Source: an uncultured Actinomyces sp.
GTDB lineage: Bacteria; Actinomycetota; Actinomycetes; Actinomycetales; Actinomycetaceae
NCBI GenBank assembly: GCA_900545825.1
Contig: URAS01000007.1
Location: 70,910 to 134,909 of the forward strand
Length of the DNA: 64,000 nucleotides
Reading direction: 5' to 3'
The notes below the pieces were generated by a model that did no database searches, was not told the origin of the DNA, and saw only the letters and a list, made by a program, of their open reading frames with translations. Both the position numbers and the translations under genes were made by a program. Positions 15,443 through 23,545 of this stretch are shown here, piece after piece. How positions within the stretch are numbered: the stretch's first letter is position 1; each line of letters begins with the position of its first letter.

Positions 15443-16251
15443 CCCGCCTTGCCGCGCGCGGCATCACCGTCGCCTACGACCACCACGTCGTCCTCTCCGA
15501 CGTGTCGTTCACGATTCCCCCGGGCGAATTTACGGCGATCATTGGCCCTAACGCCTGCGGAAAGTCGACCCTGTTGCGTGCCCTCACCCGCGTCGTCCCC
15601 CTCGAGGGCGGACAGATCCTCCTTGAGGACCGGCCGATCGGCGAGTACTCGCCCAAAGACATCGCCCGCCGCGTCGGGCTGCTCCCCCAGTCGCCGACCG
15701 CACCCGACGGCATCAGCGTCGCCGACCTCGTCGCGCGCGGCCGCTATCCCCACCAGTCGCTGCTGCGGCAGTGGTCGCCCGCCGACGAGGACGCCGTGGC
15801 AGCCGCCATGGCGAGTGCCGGCGTCACCCACCTGGCCGAACGTGCCGTCTCAGAGCTGTCGGGCGGCCAGCGCCAGCGCGTGTGGATCGCCATGATCCTC
15901 GCCCAGGACACCGACCTCGTCCTCCTCGACGAGCCAACGACCTACCTCGATATTTCACACCAGATTGACGTCCTCGAGCTGGCCCGCGCCCTCCAAGCGG
16001 CCGGTCGCACGGTCGTCGCGGTCCTCCACGACCTCAACCTCGCGTTCCGCTACGCGACCCATGTCGCCGTCATGCATGCTGGCCGAATCGTCGCCGAGGG
16101 CGCGCCCGGCGAGGTCGTGTCGGCCGCCCTCATCGAGGACGTCTTTGACCTGCCCTGTCGCGTCCTCCCCGACCCCGAAAGCGGCACGCCCCTGGTCATT
16201 CCCCGACTGCGAAACCCCCGTGCCGCAGCGGGCGACATGCCCCGTGACTGA
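15439..16251 (+). CDS. Iron-complex ABC transporter ATP-binding protein (FepC/FecE type)
   Basis: A 270-residue ATPase with Walker A GPNACGKST, signature LSGGQRQRVWIA, Walker B DLVLLDEPT followed by the FecE-typical TYLDISHQ, and H-loop AVLHDLN. GTG 15439 is chosen because GGAGG sits 8 nt upstream and it overlaps the permease stop (GTGA), as elsewhere in this operon; an ATG at 15424 is possible but lacks that spacing. It energises the two FecCD permeases and ends the iron-uptake operon. Confidence 0.93.
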   Translation: MTRLAARGITVAYDHHVVLSDVSFTIPPGEFTAIIGPNACGKSTLLRALTRVVPLEGGQILLEDRPIGEYSPKDIARRVGLLPQSPTAPDGISVADLVARGRYPHQSLLRQWSPADEDAVAAAMASAGVTHLAERAVSELSGGQRQRVWIAMILAQDTDLVLLDEPTTYLDISHQIDVLELARALQAAGRTVVAVLHDLNLAFRYATHVAVMHAGRIVAEGAPGEVVSAALIEDVFDLPCRVLPDPESGTPLVIPRLRNPRAAAGDMPRD

Positions 16252-16271
16252 GCACGGTTTACCCTGAGGGC

Positions 16272-16919
16272 ATGGAGGTTTTCGCCCATTCCCCTGAGGA
16301 CCCCTGCGCCGTCCTCGTCTGTGTTTCCGGGCTGGGGTCCAACCACACCCAGTGGAACGCCGTCGCCACCGCCGCCGACGACATGGCGGTCGTCAGCTAC
16401 GACCGTGAAGGCATCGACGTCGACGAGGCCGCCGCCGAACTCGAGGACGTCGTCGCCCTCGCCAAACGCCGCTACCCGGGTCTGCCTGTTGTCGTCCTCG
16501 CCCACTCGTGGGGCGCCATGATCGCCCACGTGTGGGCGACGACACCGCGGCCGGGCGTCGTCGGCCTCATCCTCGCCGACCCATCGTTTCCGGGAAACAG
16601 CGAGTGGATTCCGGCGCCCCTGCAACGCGTCGAACGCACCGTTGCGCGGGTCCACAGCCAACACAGCGCCCGCGAACTGCCGGCCTTTTACCACGCCTGG
16701 AAAACACTTCAGGCCCGAGACCTTGCGGTCTCGGACCTGAAGACTTTGGTGATTTCAGCGGACAACACGCGCCGGCATCGGCACCACGTCGACGAAATCC
16801 GCGTCTGGGCGGAAACGATCGGCGCCGACTGTGTCGTGTCCCGCTCCCGCAAGCACGCCCTGCCGACTAGCGACCCGGGCCTGCTTGCGGGTGAGGCTCG
16901 ACGGTTAGCCCTTGACTGA
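16272..16919 (+). CDS. Small alpha/beta-hydrolase
   Basis: A 215-residue alpha/beta-hydrolase. The likely nucleophile is Ser in VVLAHSWGAM (about residue 82). A candidate acid lies in LILADPS and a candidate catalytic His in RKHALP near the end. The substrate is unknown. The gene appears leaderless: TACCCT ends 6 nt before the ATG and there is no ribosome site. It lies 20 nt after the iron ABC operon and ends by overlapping the convergent sugar permease gene by 15 nt. A strong hairpin is embedded in its coding sequence (16707-16742). Confidence 0.7.
   Translation: MEVFAHSPEDPCAVLVCVSGLGSNHTQWNAVATAADDMAVVSYDREGIDVDEAAAELEDVVALAKRRYPGLPVVVLAHSWGAMIAHVWATTPRPGVVGLILADPSFPGNSEWIPAPLQRVERTVARVHSQHSARELPAFYHAWKTLQARDLAVSDLKTLVISADNTRRHRHHVDEIRVWAETIGADCVVSRSRKHALPTSDPGLLAGEARRLALD
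16707..16742. other. 16-bp near-perfect inverted repeat inside the hydrolase gene
   Basis: Arms CTTCAGGCCCGAGACC and GGTCTCGGACCTGAAG flank a TTGC loop; 15 of 16 positions pair. Together they encode part of the hydrolase. The position, about 160 nt downstream of the minus-strand permease stop, would suit a terminator for that operon. Confidence 0.8.
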
Positions 16920-17816
16920 CCCCGCGGCCAGGCCGGCACGCCAGTAGCGCTGCAGGCCGAGGAACAGGATGATCAGCGGGATAACACCCAGGAGGGCGCC
17001 GAGCATGACCGCGCCCTTCGCCGGGGCGAAGTAACTCATCATGCCGTAGAGGCCCAGGGTCACCGGTTTCAGACTGTCGGTCGAGATCATCATCAACGGC
17101 AACAGGAAGTTGTTCCACGTCGCCACGAAGATGAACAGGAAGATCGTCACCATCGCGGGCGCCAGCAGGCGCGTCACCATGGTGAAGAAGATCCGTGCCT
17201 CGGACGCCCCGTCGATGCGGGCGGCCTCGATGAGCTCGGTCGGAACCGACGACTGGGCGTACACCCACCCGAGGAACACGCCGAACGGCGAGACGCACGA
17301 CGGAATGATGATCGACAGCATGGTGTTCGACAGGCCAACGTGCTGGAACATCGTGTACAGCGGGATGGTCAGCAGGGCGACGGGCATGAGCAGGCCGCCC
17401 ATGATGATGCCCAGCGTCGCGCTGCGGCCGGGGAACCGGAACTTCGCGAGGGCGTAGCCCGCCATCACCGACAGCAGCGTGCCGACGACGCCGGCAACAC
17501 ACGAGTAGATGAGCGAGTTGAGCACCCAGCGCCAGAACAGATCCTTCGTCCAGCCCATGAGCTTGTCGTAGTTACCCGCCCAATCGAAGTGGGCAAACCA
17601 CAGACCGAACGTCGAGGTCAAGTCGGAGTTCGACTTGGTCGACGCGATGATCACCCAGTAGATCGGGAACAGGAAGTAGATGAGCGCGAGGACGGCGACG
17701 ATGATCGCGATGGCGCGCTGCCCGCCCGAGGGCGCCAGCGACTTCGGCGGCGGCGGAACCGCCGGCGCCTTCTTACGCTTGTGCGCCTTCGGCTTCTTCA
17801 CATCAGCGTGTGCCAT
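16905..17816 (-). CDS. Carbohydrate ABC transporter permease, MalG type (galacto-/lacto-N-biose importer)
   Basis: A 303-residue inner-membrane permease with about six helices after a basic, proline-rich N-terminus. The cytoplasmic EAA loop reads EAARIDGASEARIFFTMVTR, which docks the ATPase. It follows its MalF-type partner by 2 nt and is the last gene of the operon led by the GH112 phosphorylase. AAGGTGG lies ahead of the ATG. No ATPase gene is present, so a shared MsiK-type ATPase elsewhere is likely. Confidence 0.9.
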   Translation of the reverse strand: MAHADVKKPKAHKRKKAPAVPPPPKSLAPSGGQRAIAIIVAVLALIYFLFPIYWVIIASTKSNSDLTSTFGLWFAHFDWAGNYDKLMGWTKDLFWRWVLNSLIYSCVAGVVGTLLSVMAGYALAKFRFPGRSATLGIIMGGLLMPVALLTIPLYTMFQHVGLSNTMLSIIIPSCVSPFGVFLGWVYAQSSVPTELIEAARIDGASEARIFFTMVTRLLAPAMVTIFLFIFVATWNNFLLPLMMISTDSLKPVTLGLYGMMSYFAPAKGAVMLGALLGVIPLIILFLGLQRYWRAGLAAGSVKG

Positions 17817-17818
17817 GG

Positions 17819-18745
17819 CTAGTCCACCTTCCTCTGAACGAACGCGTAGATCGACGCGAGGATGCCCGCGATGATCGCCATGACGATCGAGATCGCCGAG
17901 GCCGGGCCGTCGCCACCAGGCGTGATCTGGCCCATCATCGTGTTGTACGCCATCATCATCGGCGTGTAGGCGTTACCCATCCACGTGTTGACCGCGGCCA
18001 ACACCGACGGCTCGTTGAACAGCTGGATCGTGCCGACGATCGACAGCAAGACGGCCAGCAGCGCGGCCTTGCCGAGCAGCGGCACCTTGATGCGACGGAC
18101 GACCTGCCATCCGGTCGCCCCGTCGATCCGGGCGGCCTCGTAGAGGTCGTGCGGGATCGCCTGGAGGGCGGCCAGGAAGATCAGCATGTTGTAGCCCGTG
18201 TACGTCCACGTCGTCATGTTGGCCATCGACACGAGGACGATGCCCGGCCCCATGAGGTTGACGTTCGGGTCGAAGTGCCTGAGGAAGCTGATGAGGGGCG
18301 AGATCTGCGGCGTGTACAAGTACACCCAGACGATCGCACCGACGATACCGGGAATCGCGTAGGGAAGGAAGTAACCCAGACGGAAACCGGCGACATGCTT
18401 AATGAGGAACGAGTCGAGCAGGAGGGCCAGCGCCATCGCCAGGATGATCATGATGGGAACCTGGATCAGCGTGTATCCGAACACGCGAGCCATGCCCTTC
18501 CAGAACGTCGCGGACGTGACCGTGGCCTGGTAGTTCGCCAACCCAACAAACTGCTCGGTTGATTGCCCGCCACCGTAGAGGCCACCCGCGGACTTCACCT
18601 GGAAGAACGAGGACTTGATCGCGACGATGATCGGAACAATGAAGACAATGAGATAGACGATGGCGAAGGGCGCCATGAAAGCCCAGCCGGTCTTGGCCTC
18701 GGCTTTTTGGGCGCGGTTTGACCCTCGCGTGGCAGTTTTAGCCAC
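17819..18745 (-). CDS. Carbohydrate ABC transporter permease, MalF type (galacto-/lacto-N-biose importer)
   Basis: A 308-residue permease with six predicted helices and an EAA loop (EAARIDGATGWQVVRRIKVP). The start is placed at GTG 18745 because AGGAGGTAACC sits directly upstream; the ATG 15 nt earlier would make that ribosome site coding. It lies between the binding-protein gene and the MalG-type gene. A strong stem-loop separates it from the binding-protein gene and may reduce permease expression relative to the binding protein. Confidence 0.9.
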   Translation of the reverse strand: MAKTATRGSNRAQKAEAKTGWAFMAPFAIVYLIVFIVPIIVAIKSSFFQVKSAGGLYGGGQSTEQFVGLANYQATVTSATFWKGMARVFGYTLIQVPIMIILAMALALLLDSFLIKHVAGFRLGYFLPYAIPGIVGAIVWVYLYTPQISPLISFLRHFDPNVNLMGPGIVLVSMANMTTWTYTGYNMLIFLAALQAIPHDLYEAARIDGATGWQVVRRIKVPLLGKAALLAVLLSIVGTIQLFNEPSVLAAVNTWMGNAYTPMMMAYNTMMGQITPGGDGPASAISIVMAIIAGILASIYAFVQRKVD

Positions 18746-18767
18746 GGTTACCTCCTTCATTCGCAGG

Positions 18768-18797
18768 GTGGGGCGACGCCCAGAGGCGTCGCCCCAC
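18768..18797 (-). other. Intercistronic stem-loop between binding protein and permease genes
   Basis: A perfect 13-bp stem (GTGGGGCGACGCC / GGCGTCGCCCCAC) with a CAGA loop lies between the stop of the binding-protein gene and the ribosome site of the MalF-type permease. Stem-loops here are common in sugar ABC operons and protect the upstream message or partly terminate. There is no T tail, so processing or stabilisation is more likely than full termination. Confidence 0.7.
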
Positions 18798-18809
18798 TCT
18801 CACGCGGTT

Positions 18810-20135
18810 TTACTTAACGCTCAGGCCAGCGTCTTTGAGCGCCTTCTGGGCCGCATCCTGGGCCTGGGTGAAGACGTCAGCAACCTTGCCCGAACCCGAA
18901 GCCGCAGAGGCCGCAGCCTTGCTCATCGGGTCGTTCAGCGCCGAGAAGCCCGGGATGTAGTTGATGGGCTTCATGTTCTTGGCCGCAGTGGCGAACTCGG
19001 CGTAGATGTCCTGGCCGCCGAAGAACTCCTTCTGCTTGTCAGGCGTGGCCGCCTGCTTGGTGTTCGCGGCGAGGACCAGGCCCTGCGTCGAGAGGTCGTC
19101 AACCTGGGTGTTGAACCAGTCAGCGAACTCCGTGGCGCCCTCGGGATCCGAGCAGCCCTTCATGACGGCCAGACCCGAACCACCGTCGGGGCCGGTCGCG
19201 TCCTCGTCACCGAACTTCGGCAGCTGGGCGACAGCCCACTTGCCGTTGACGTTCGTGTTCTGACCGAAGTCATCGACGAACAGAGCGGGCTCCCACGCGG
19301 CGGCGATCGTGCCGATCAGCTTGCCGTCGTTGACGGCGGCCTTGAAGCCGTCGCCCCAACGCTCGTCCGTGAGGGCGGCCTTCGAGTCCAGCATGTCCTG
19401 CCAGAACTTCGCGACCTTCTCGGTGCCCGGGCCGGTCGTGTCGACCTTCCACGAGTCGCCCTCGGTGGAGAACCACGTGTCGCCAGCGGCCGCGGCCTGG
19501 GCCGACAGCCAGTTCTGGGCCTCGTCGGGCTCGAACGCGACGGCGTACTTGCCGGAAGCCTGGGCCTTCTTGGCGGCAGCGGCCAGCTCGTCCATCGTCT
19601 TCGGAACCTCAATGCCGAGCTTCTGGAACTCGTCCTTGTTGTACATGTAAACCAGCGGGCCGACGTCCTGCGGGATACCGACCTGCTTGTCGCCGACCTT
19701 CATGAGGTCGAACGAGGAGCCGTAGTGGTCCTTGTACTTGTCGGCGTACTTCGTCACGTCCTCGGTGAGGCCCTTCGTGTACATCTCCGGGACCTCGGCG
19801 TAACCGAGCTGAGCGAGGCACGGGCCGTTCTTGGCCTTGATGTCCGTCTCGAGCTTCTTGATCATCTCGTCGGCCTTGCCATCAAACTTCGTGGCCTTGA
19901 CCTGCTTGTCCGGGTGATCCTTGTTCCACTTGGCGACGATGTCGTTGACCTTCGTCATCGAATCGCCGTCGGGCAGACGGTGCATGTAGGTGATCGTCTC
20001 GCTCTTCGAGCTGGACGACGACGAGGACGACGAATCGTCGCTGGAGTTACCTGACGAGCAGGCCGTCATGCCCAGGGAGGCAACCGCGAGAGCGGTCGCC
20101 GCCGCAGCGAGACGAAGCGCAGTCTGTTTCGACAT
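18810..20135 (-). CDS. Sugar ABC transporter solute-binding lipoprotein (probable galacto-/lacto-N-biose binder)
   Basis: A 441-residue family 1 extracellular solute-binding protein. The signal peptide ends in lipobox GMTAC, followed by an unusual run of about nine serines as a flexible tether. The mature domain has the MalE-like two-lobed pattern (DMLDSKAALTDERWGDGFKA, GGSGLAVMKGC). AAAGGAGAG precedes the ATG. The gene lies 25 nt downstream of the GH112 phosphorylase. The equivalent order in bifidobacteria encodes the importer of lacto-N-biose and galacto-N-biose, so this is the likely substrate, by context. Confidence 0.85.
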   Translation of the reverse strand: MSKQTALRLAAAATALAVASLGMTACSSGNSSDDSSSSSSSSSKSETITYMHRLPDGDSMTKVNDIVAKWNKDHPDKQVKATKFDGKADEMIKKLETDIKAKNGPCLAQLGYAEVPEMYTKGLTEDVTKYADKYKDHYGSSFDLMKVGDKQVGIPQDVGPLVYMYNKDEFQKLGIEVPKTMDELAAAAKKAQASGKYAVAFEPDEAQNWLSAQAAAAGDTWFSTEGDSWKVDTTGPGTEKVAKFWQDMLDSKAALTDERWGDGFKAAVNDGKLIGTIAAAWEPALFVDDFGQNTNVNGKWAVAQLPKFGDEDATGPDGGSGLAVMKGCSDPEGATEFADWFNTQVDDLSTQGLVLAANTKQAATPDKQKEFFGGQDIYAEFATAAKNMKPINYIPGFSALNDPMSKAAASAASGSGKVADVFTQAQDAAQKALKDAGLSVK

Positions 20136-20160
20136 CTTCTCTCCTTTGAGGGTGAATGGG

Positions 20161-22371
20161 TTAGTGTTTCGTGACATCCGTTGCGTCGCCACCAAGGGAC
20201 GGCGCAACGAAGAGTGTGCGACTCGGTTTCAGTGTGACACAGATCGCGCCTTGCGGGGATCGAAGTGTCGTCTCAATTCGGTCACGCGAGCTGTTGCTCG
20301 CGATTACCTGCCCCGAGCCGGGCAGGTAGGCAACGTCGACCCGCGGGTCGTCGGCGAGGCCGGCGGCCGCCAGGTCGTTTTCGGCGCCGGCGGCCCACAC
20401 GATGGCCCGCAGCAACAGCCGGGCGTTGTGCGGCGTGTAGGGCAGGCCGGCGAGGTAAACGGTGCGGCCCTCGCCCGACTGGCGGACGGACAGCCGCACC
20501 CGATCCGGTGTCCCATCGAGGACCACCGTGTCCTGGTCGACGATGACGACGCACGCGCCGGCGGGGCCGCCATCGAGGCGATCGAAGCCGTCGGCCACGA
20601 CGAAGTGGTCGCTGGACGACCGGGCGTAGCGGTCGATCGAGAGGGTGCGCCCGCCCTCGCGGTCGACACCCAGGACGTCGGCCAGCTGGAAGACCAACCC
20701 GCGCGAGGGCGCCGCCGAGGGTGCACCCACGCCGACGAAACCGCCGCCGCGGCCGATGAACTGCCGCAGCCGCGCGACGACCTGGGGATCCGCCCACTCG
20801 TCGCCGCCGGAGTAGGCGTCGCCGGCAAGCCCGCAGTTGACGACGACGTCGAGGTCATCGAGGGCACCGGAGCGCACGTCCTCGAAACTGATGAATCGCA
20901 CGTCGAGGGGCAGCCCCGCGAGCGATTCGAGGACGCCGACGTAGGGCTCGGCGACCGGGTAAGGCACGGCGTGGGCGACCATGTGGTTCTGCCAGGCGCG
21001 CAGCTGGCCCCAACACGACAAAACTCCGACGCGGCACGGCAGGACCGCCGCAGGTTCACGGTCGAGGGCGTCGACGAGATCACGATACTCGTCGCAGATC
21101 TGGCCCGCGCGCTCCATGAATTCGGGATACTGCGCGGCCAGCGACAGGTACCCGCCGTAGCCGATCCGCTGGAGCGGCTTGCGCAAGATCGCGCGACGCG
21201 CGGAACTCCACGCCGCATCGGCCTCGCCCACCGGGTCGCCCTCGGGGTTGAAGACGTCCGGGAAGAAGTAGGGCAGGAACCGGCCCTCGTGCTCGGCGAC
21301 GCCGGGGATTTCGGCGATCATCCGGCAGGTCAGGGCGTTGCCAACCGAACCGACGACGCCGTCGAGGCCGGTGTCGGCGAACCCAGGCAGGTACGGCTCG
21401 GTGCCGATCCAGTTGTCGCCGAGGAACATGATCGCGCGGCGGCCGGCGGCGTGCGCCATGTCCGTGAGCGTGCGCACCCGCTGCCGCACGAACGCCGACT
21501 GGAAGTCGATCCACGCGCGAAACAGCGGGGTCGGCGGGTCGAACGGCGAGTTGAAGGTGCCGTGGCAGATGAAGTCTTCGGGCCGACACGTGAAGCCGGT
21601 GGCGGCCTCGAACGCCTGGATCGCCGCGGGCGACACCGAGGCGCCGTAGCCGAACCAGTCGACGTAGGCTTCGCGGCGATCGGCGTTGAAGACCAGGGTG
21701 AAGTGGTAGAAGAACGTCGTGAACCGGACCGTCGTCACCTGGGGGTTGTCGTCCAGCCACTGGGCGAAGCGCTGCTGCATGCGCTGCCAGACGTCCTCGT
21801 CGCGGACGTCGTAGGGGATCTCTTTCGTGCGCGTCGGGTCCTCGTCCCAATTGTTCGTCACGTAGTTGTACATCTGGGTGGGATCCCACCGCTGGTACGC
21901 GAGGAACGCCGCCGTGTAACAGTGGCCCGCCTGGGCGTCGTCGACGACGACCATGGTGTCGGCGCCCTCGCCCGTCACGTGCCACGACGTCACCGGGATC
22001 TCGTCCCCCGTCGTGCGGTCGATGACCTGCCAGTATTTCGCCAGGTCGCACTGGGTGTTGGGAACGATCTGCTCCGGCAGGTAGCGCTGCATGATCGAGA
22101 TCCGGAGGGCGCCATCGGAGAACGCCGGCGTGCGCTGGGACGACAGGAAGATCTGGGGGCACGCGTGGAGATGGCGGGCCGCAAATTCCTGGTCACCGCG
22201 GCCCGGGAAGTACGTGCCATAGACGCCGACGCCGAACTGGGCCACGTCGTCGGGCAGGCCCGTTCCATCGGAGTCGCGCACAACGTCGGCGCCGAAGGCG
22301 TCGATATAGGTCTGAAGCAGGGAGCCCAGGCCGGATTCGACCGGCAGGGTGACGCGTCCCTTCGCTGTCAT
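20161..22371 (-). CDS. lnpA: 1,3-beta-galactosyl-N-acetylhexosamine phosphorylase (GH112, lacto-N-biose phosphorylase)
   Basis: A 736-residue cytoplasmic enzyme matching the GH112 family over its whole length. Recognisable segments include GADVVRDSDGTGLP near the N-terminus, VRFTTFFYHFTLVF, DWFGYGASVSP, FLGDNWIGTEPYLPGF, RMIAEIPGVAEHEGRFLPYF, RIGYGGYLSLAA and GGGFVGVGAPSAAP. It phosphorolyses Gal-beta1,3-GlcNAc or Gal-beta1,3-GalNAc to galactose 1-phosphate plus N-acetylhexosamine. The chosen ATG aligns with known family starts; a GTG 6 nt upstream is possible. It leads an operon with its own ABC importer. A DasR/NagR-like operator lies about 95 nt upstream. Confidence 0.95.
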   Translation of the reverse strand: MTAKGRVTLPVESGLGSLLQTYIDAFGADVVRDSDGTGLPDDVAQFGVGVYGTYFPGRGDQEFAARHLHACPQIFLSSQRTPAFSDGALRISIMQRYLPEQIVPNTQCDLAKYWQVIDRTTGDEIPVTSWHVTGEGADTMVVVDDAQAGHCYTAAFLAYQRWDPTQMYNYVTNNWDEDPTRTKEIPYDVRDEDVWQRMQQRFAQWLDDNPQVTTVRFTTFFYHFTLVFNADRREAYVDWFGYGASVSPAAIQAFEAATGFTCRPEDFICHGTFNSPFDPPTPLFRAWIDFQSAFVRQRVRTLTDMAHAAGRRAIMFLGDNWIGTEPYLPGFADTGLDGVVGSVGNALTCRMIAEIPGVAEHEGRFLPYFFPDVFNPEGDPVGEADAAWSSARRAILRKPLQRIGYGGYLSLAAQYPEFMERAGQICDEYRDLVDALDREPAAVLPCRVGVLSCWGQLRAWQNHMVAHAVPYPVAEPYVGVLESLAGLPLDVRFISFEDVRSGALDDLDVVVNCGLAGDAYSGGDEWADPQVVARLRQFIGRGGGFVGVGAPSAAPSRGLVFQLADVLGVDREGGRTLSIDRYARSSSDHFVVADGFDRLDGGPAGACVVIVDQDTVVLDGTPDRVRLSVRQSGEGRTVYLAGLPYTPHNARLLLRAIVWAAGAENDLAAAGLADDPRVDVAYLPGSGQVIASNSSRDRIETTLRSPQGAICVTLKPSRTLFVAPSLGGDATDVTKH

Positions 22372-22464
22372 CGTCACGTTTCCCCCTCTCCAAGCGACGT
22401 TGCTTTGGCGTTTCCCCTAAGTTTAATCACATCGCAGCATAAATGGGAAAGAAGACGACCATAT

Positions 22465-22480
22465 CGTGGTCTATACCACT
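22465..22480. promoter_or_regulatory. DasR/NagR-type (dre) operator upstream of lnpA
   Basis: CGTGGTCTATACCACT differs at two of 16 positions from the dre consensus AGTGGTCTAGACCACT bound by GntR/HutC-family regulators of N-acetylglucosamine metabolism. GlcNAc is a product of the LnpA reaction, so induction by amino-sugar phosphates is a sensible inference. The rest of the gap (22372-22729) holds no gene. Confidence 0.7.
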
Positions 22481-22648
22481 TCACGGGCGCAGGCTTCGCA
22501 TCAAAAGTGCAGGTGTACGGGTGGCGACCGGCCACTCTGCGCGTTTCCTAGTTTTTCTAACGCGCTACATAACCGGGTCTGCCGCGCCGTCGCGGGCGCC
22601 CGGAATCACCCTGCCGCCCGCCCCGAACCAGGGGTCGGGGGCTAGCAG

Positions 22649-22686
22649 TCGAGGGCGCCACCGGCAAGAACCGGCGACGCCCTCGA
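22649..22686 (-). terminator. Stem-loop after the nucleotidyltransferase gene
   Basis: The arms TCGAGGGCG..CCGG and CCGG..CGCCCTCGA pair around CAAGAA with a small internal mismatch. It lies 44 nt beyond the stop of the minus-strand nucleotidyltransferase and before the lnpA regulatory region. No T tail is present. Confidence 0.6.
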
Positions 22687-22729
22687 TCCGCGAGCGTGTG
22701 ACGCAGGGTGCGTCGTGCTGGAGTGTTGC

Positions 22730-23545
22730 CTACAGGCGCACGTCGACGCCCTTGAGAGCGGCGGCGACGGCCGGGATGTCGTCCTGGTTCGACATGTCGA
22801 GGACGCCGCGGGCGCAGCGCACGACCCGGATGGGTTCGGTCTTCGCCAGCGCGGCGACCGCGTCGATGAGTTCGAGCTCGCCGCGCGGGGACGGCGTGAC
22901 CTTAGCGCACTCGTCCTGGATGGCCGCGGTGAACAGCCAGCAGTTCATCGAGACGGGCGCGTCGGCCATCGCGGCCAAGGTGGCGTCGTCGGGCTTCTCG
23001 ACGATGCCCTTGAGGACCGCCTGGTCGCCCTCGCCCTCGACGTCGACGACCGCGAACGCCTTGATGCGGTCGGCGGCGATGTTCCCCTCGGCGACCATGG
23101 CGTCGCGCTCGAAACCGACCAGCGCCGAGCCGGGGCAGGCGACCAGCGCGGCCAGACCCTCGGGCGGGTAGTAGTTGTCGGAGTTGAGGACGATCGCCCG
23201 GTCGTCGCCCTGGAACTCGCGGGCCGCGGCCAGCGCGTCGGCGGTGCCCAGCGGCTTCTCCTGGATCGCGTAGTGGATCCGCACCCGCTGAAGGTCGAGG
23301 CTGTCGTAGTAGTCGCGGAACGCGTTGTGCTCCGGCCCGATCACCAGGCAGATGTCGGTGACGCCGACGTCGGCGAGCGCCGAGAGGATGTAGTCGAGGA
23401 ACGGGCGCCCGACGTTGATCAGGCCCTTCGTTCCGGCGTTGGCCGCCGCCTGCTGCTCGGCCGACAACGTCGCGTCGTCGGAGTGCTTGCGCATGCGGGT
23501 GCCCAGCCCGCGGGCCAGGATAATCGCTTTCGTCACGTCGCTCAT
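22730..23545 (-). CDS. Sugar-phosphate nucleotidyltransferase family protein
   Basis: A 271-residue NTP_transferase-fold enzyme. The nucleotide-binding signature is GLGTRM near residue 13, followed by a lysine context (GTKGLINVGRPFLDYIL). VLNSDNYYPP provides the metal-binding aspartate. EKPDDATLA is the sugar-binding Glu-Lys motif. It probably transfers a nucleotidyl group to a hexose or N-acetylhexosamine 1-phosphate. Its start overlaps the UDP-sugar pyrophosphorylase stop (ATGA), so the two are translationally coupled. Location next to lnpA suggests work on galactose or GlcNAc 1-phosphate; exact substrate unknown. Confidence 0.75.
   Translation of the reverse strand: MSDVTKAIILARGLGTRMRKHSDDATLSAEQQAAANAGTKGLINVGRPFLDYILSALADVGVTDICLVIGPEHNAFRDYYDSLDLQRVRIHYAIQEKPLGTADALAAAREFQGDDRAIVLNSDNYYPPEGLAALVACPGSALVGFERDAMVAEGNIAADRIKAFAVVDVEGEGDQAVLKGIVEKPDDATLAAMADAPVSMNCWLFTAAIQDECAKVTPSPRGELELIDAVAALAKTEPIRVVRCARGVLDMSNQDDIPAVAAALKGVDVRL

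Noticed and set aside
19990..22551. Very long open frame antisense to lnpA (about 850 codons)
   Set aside because: High GC creates long antisense frames. The minus-strand GH112 enzyme has clear family motifs and a ribosome site; the antisense frame has none.
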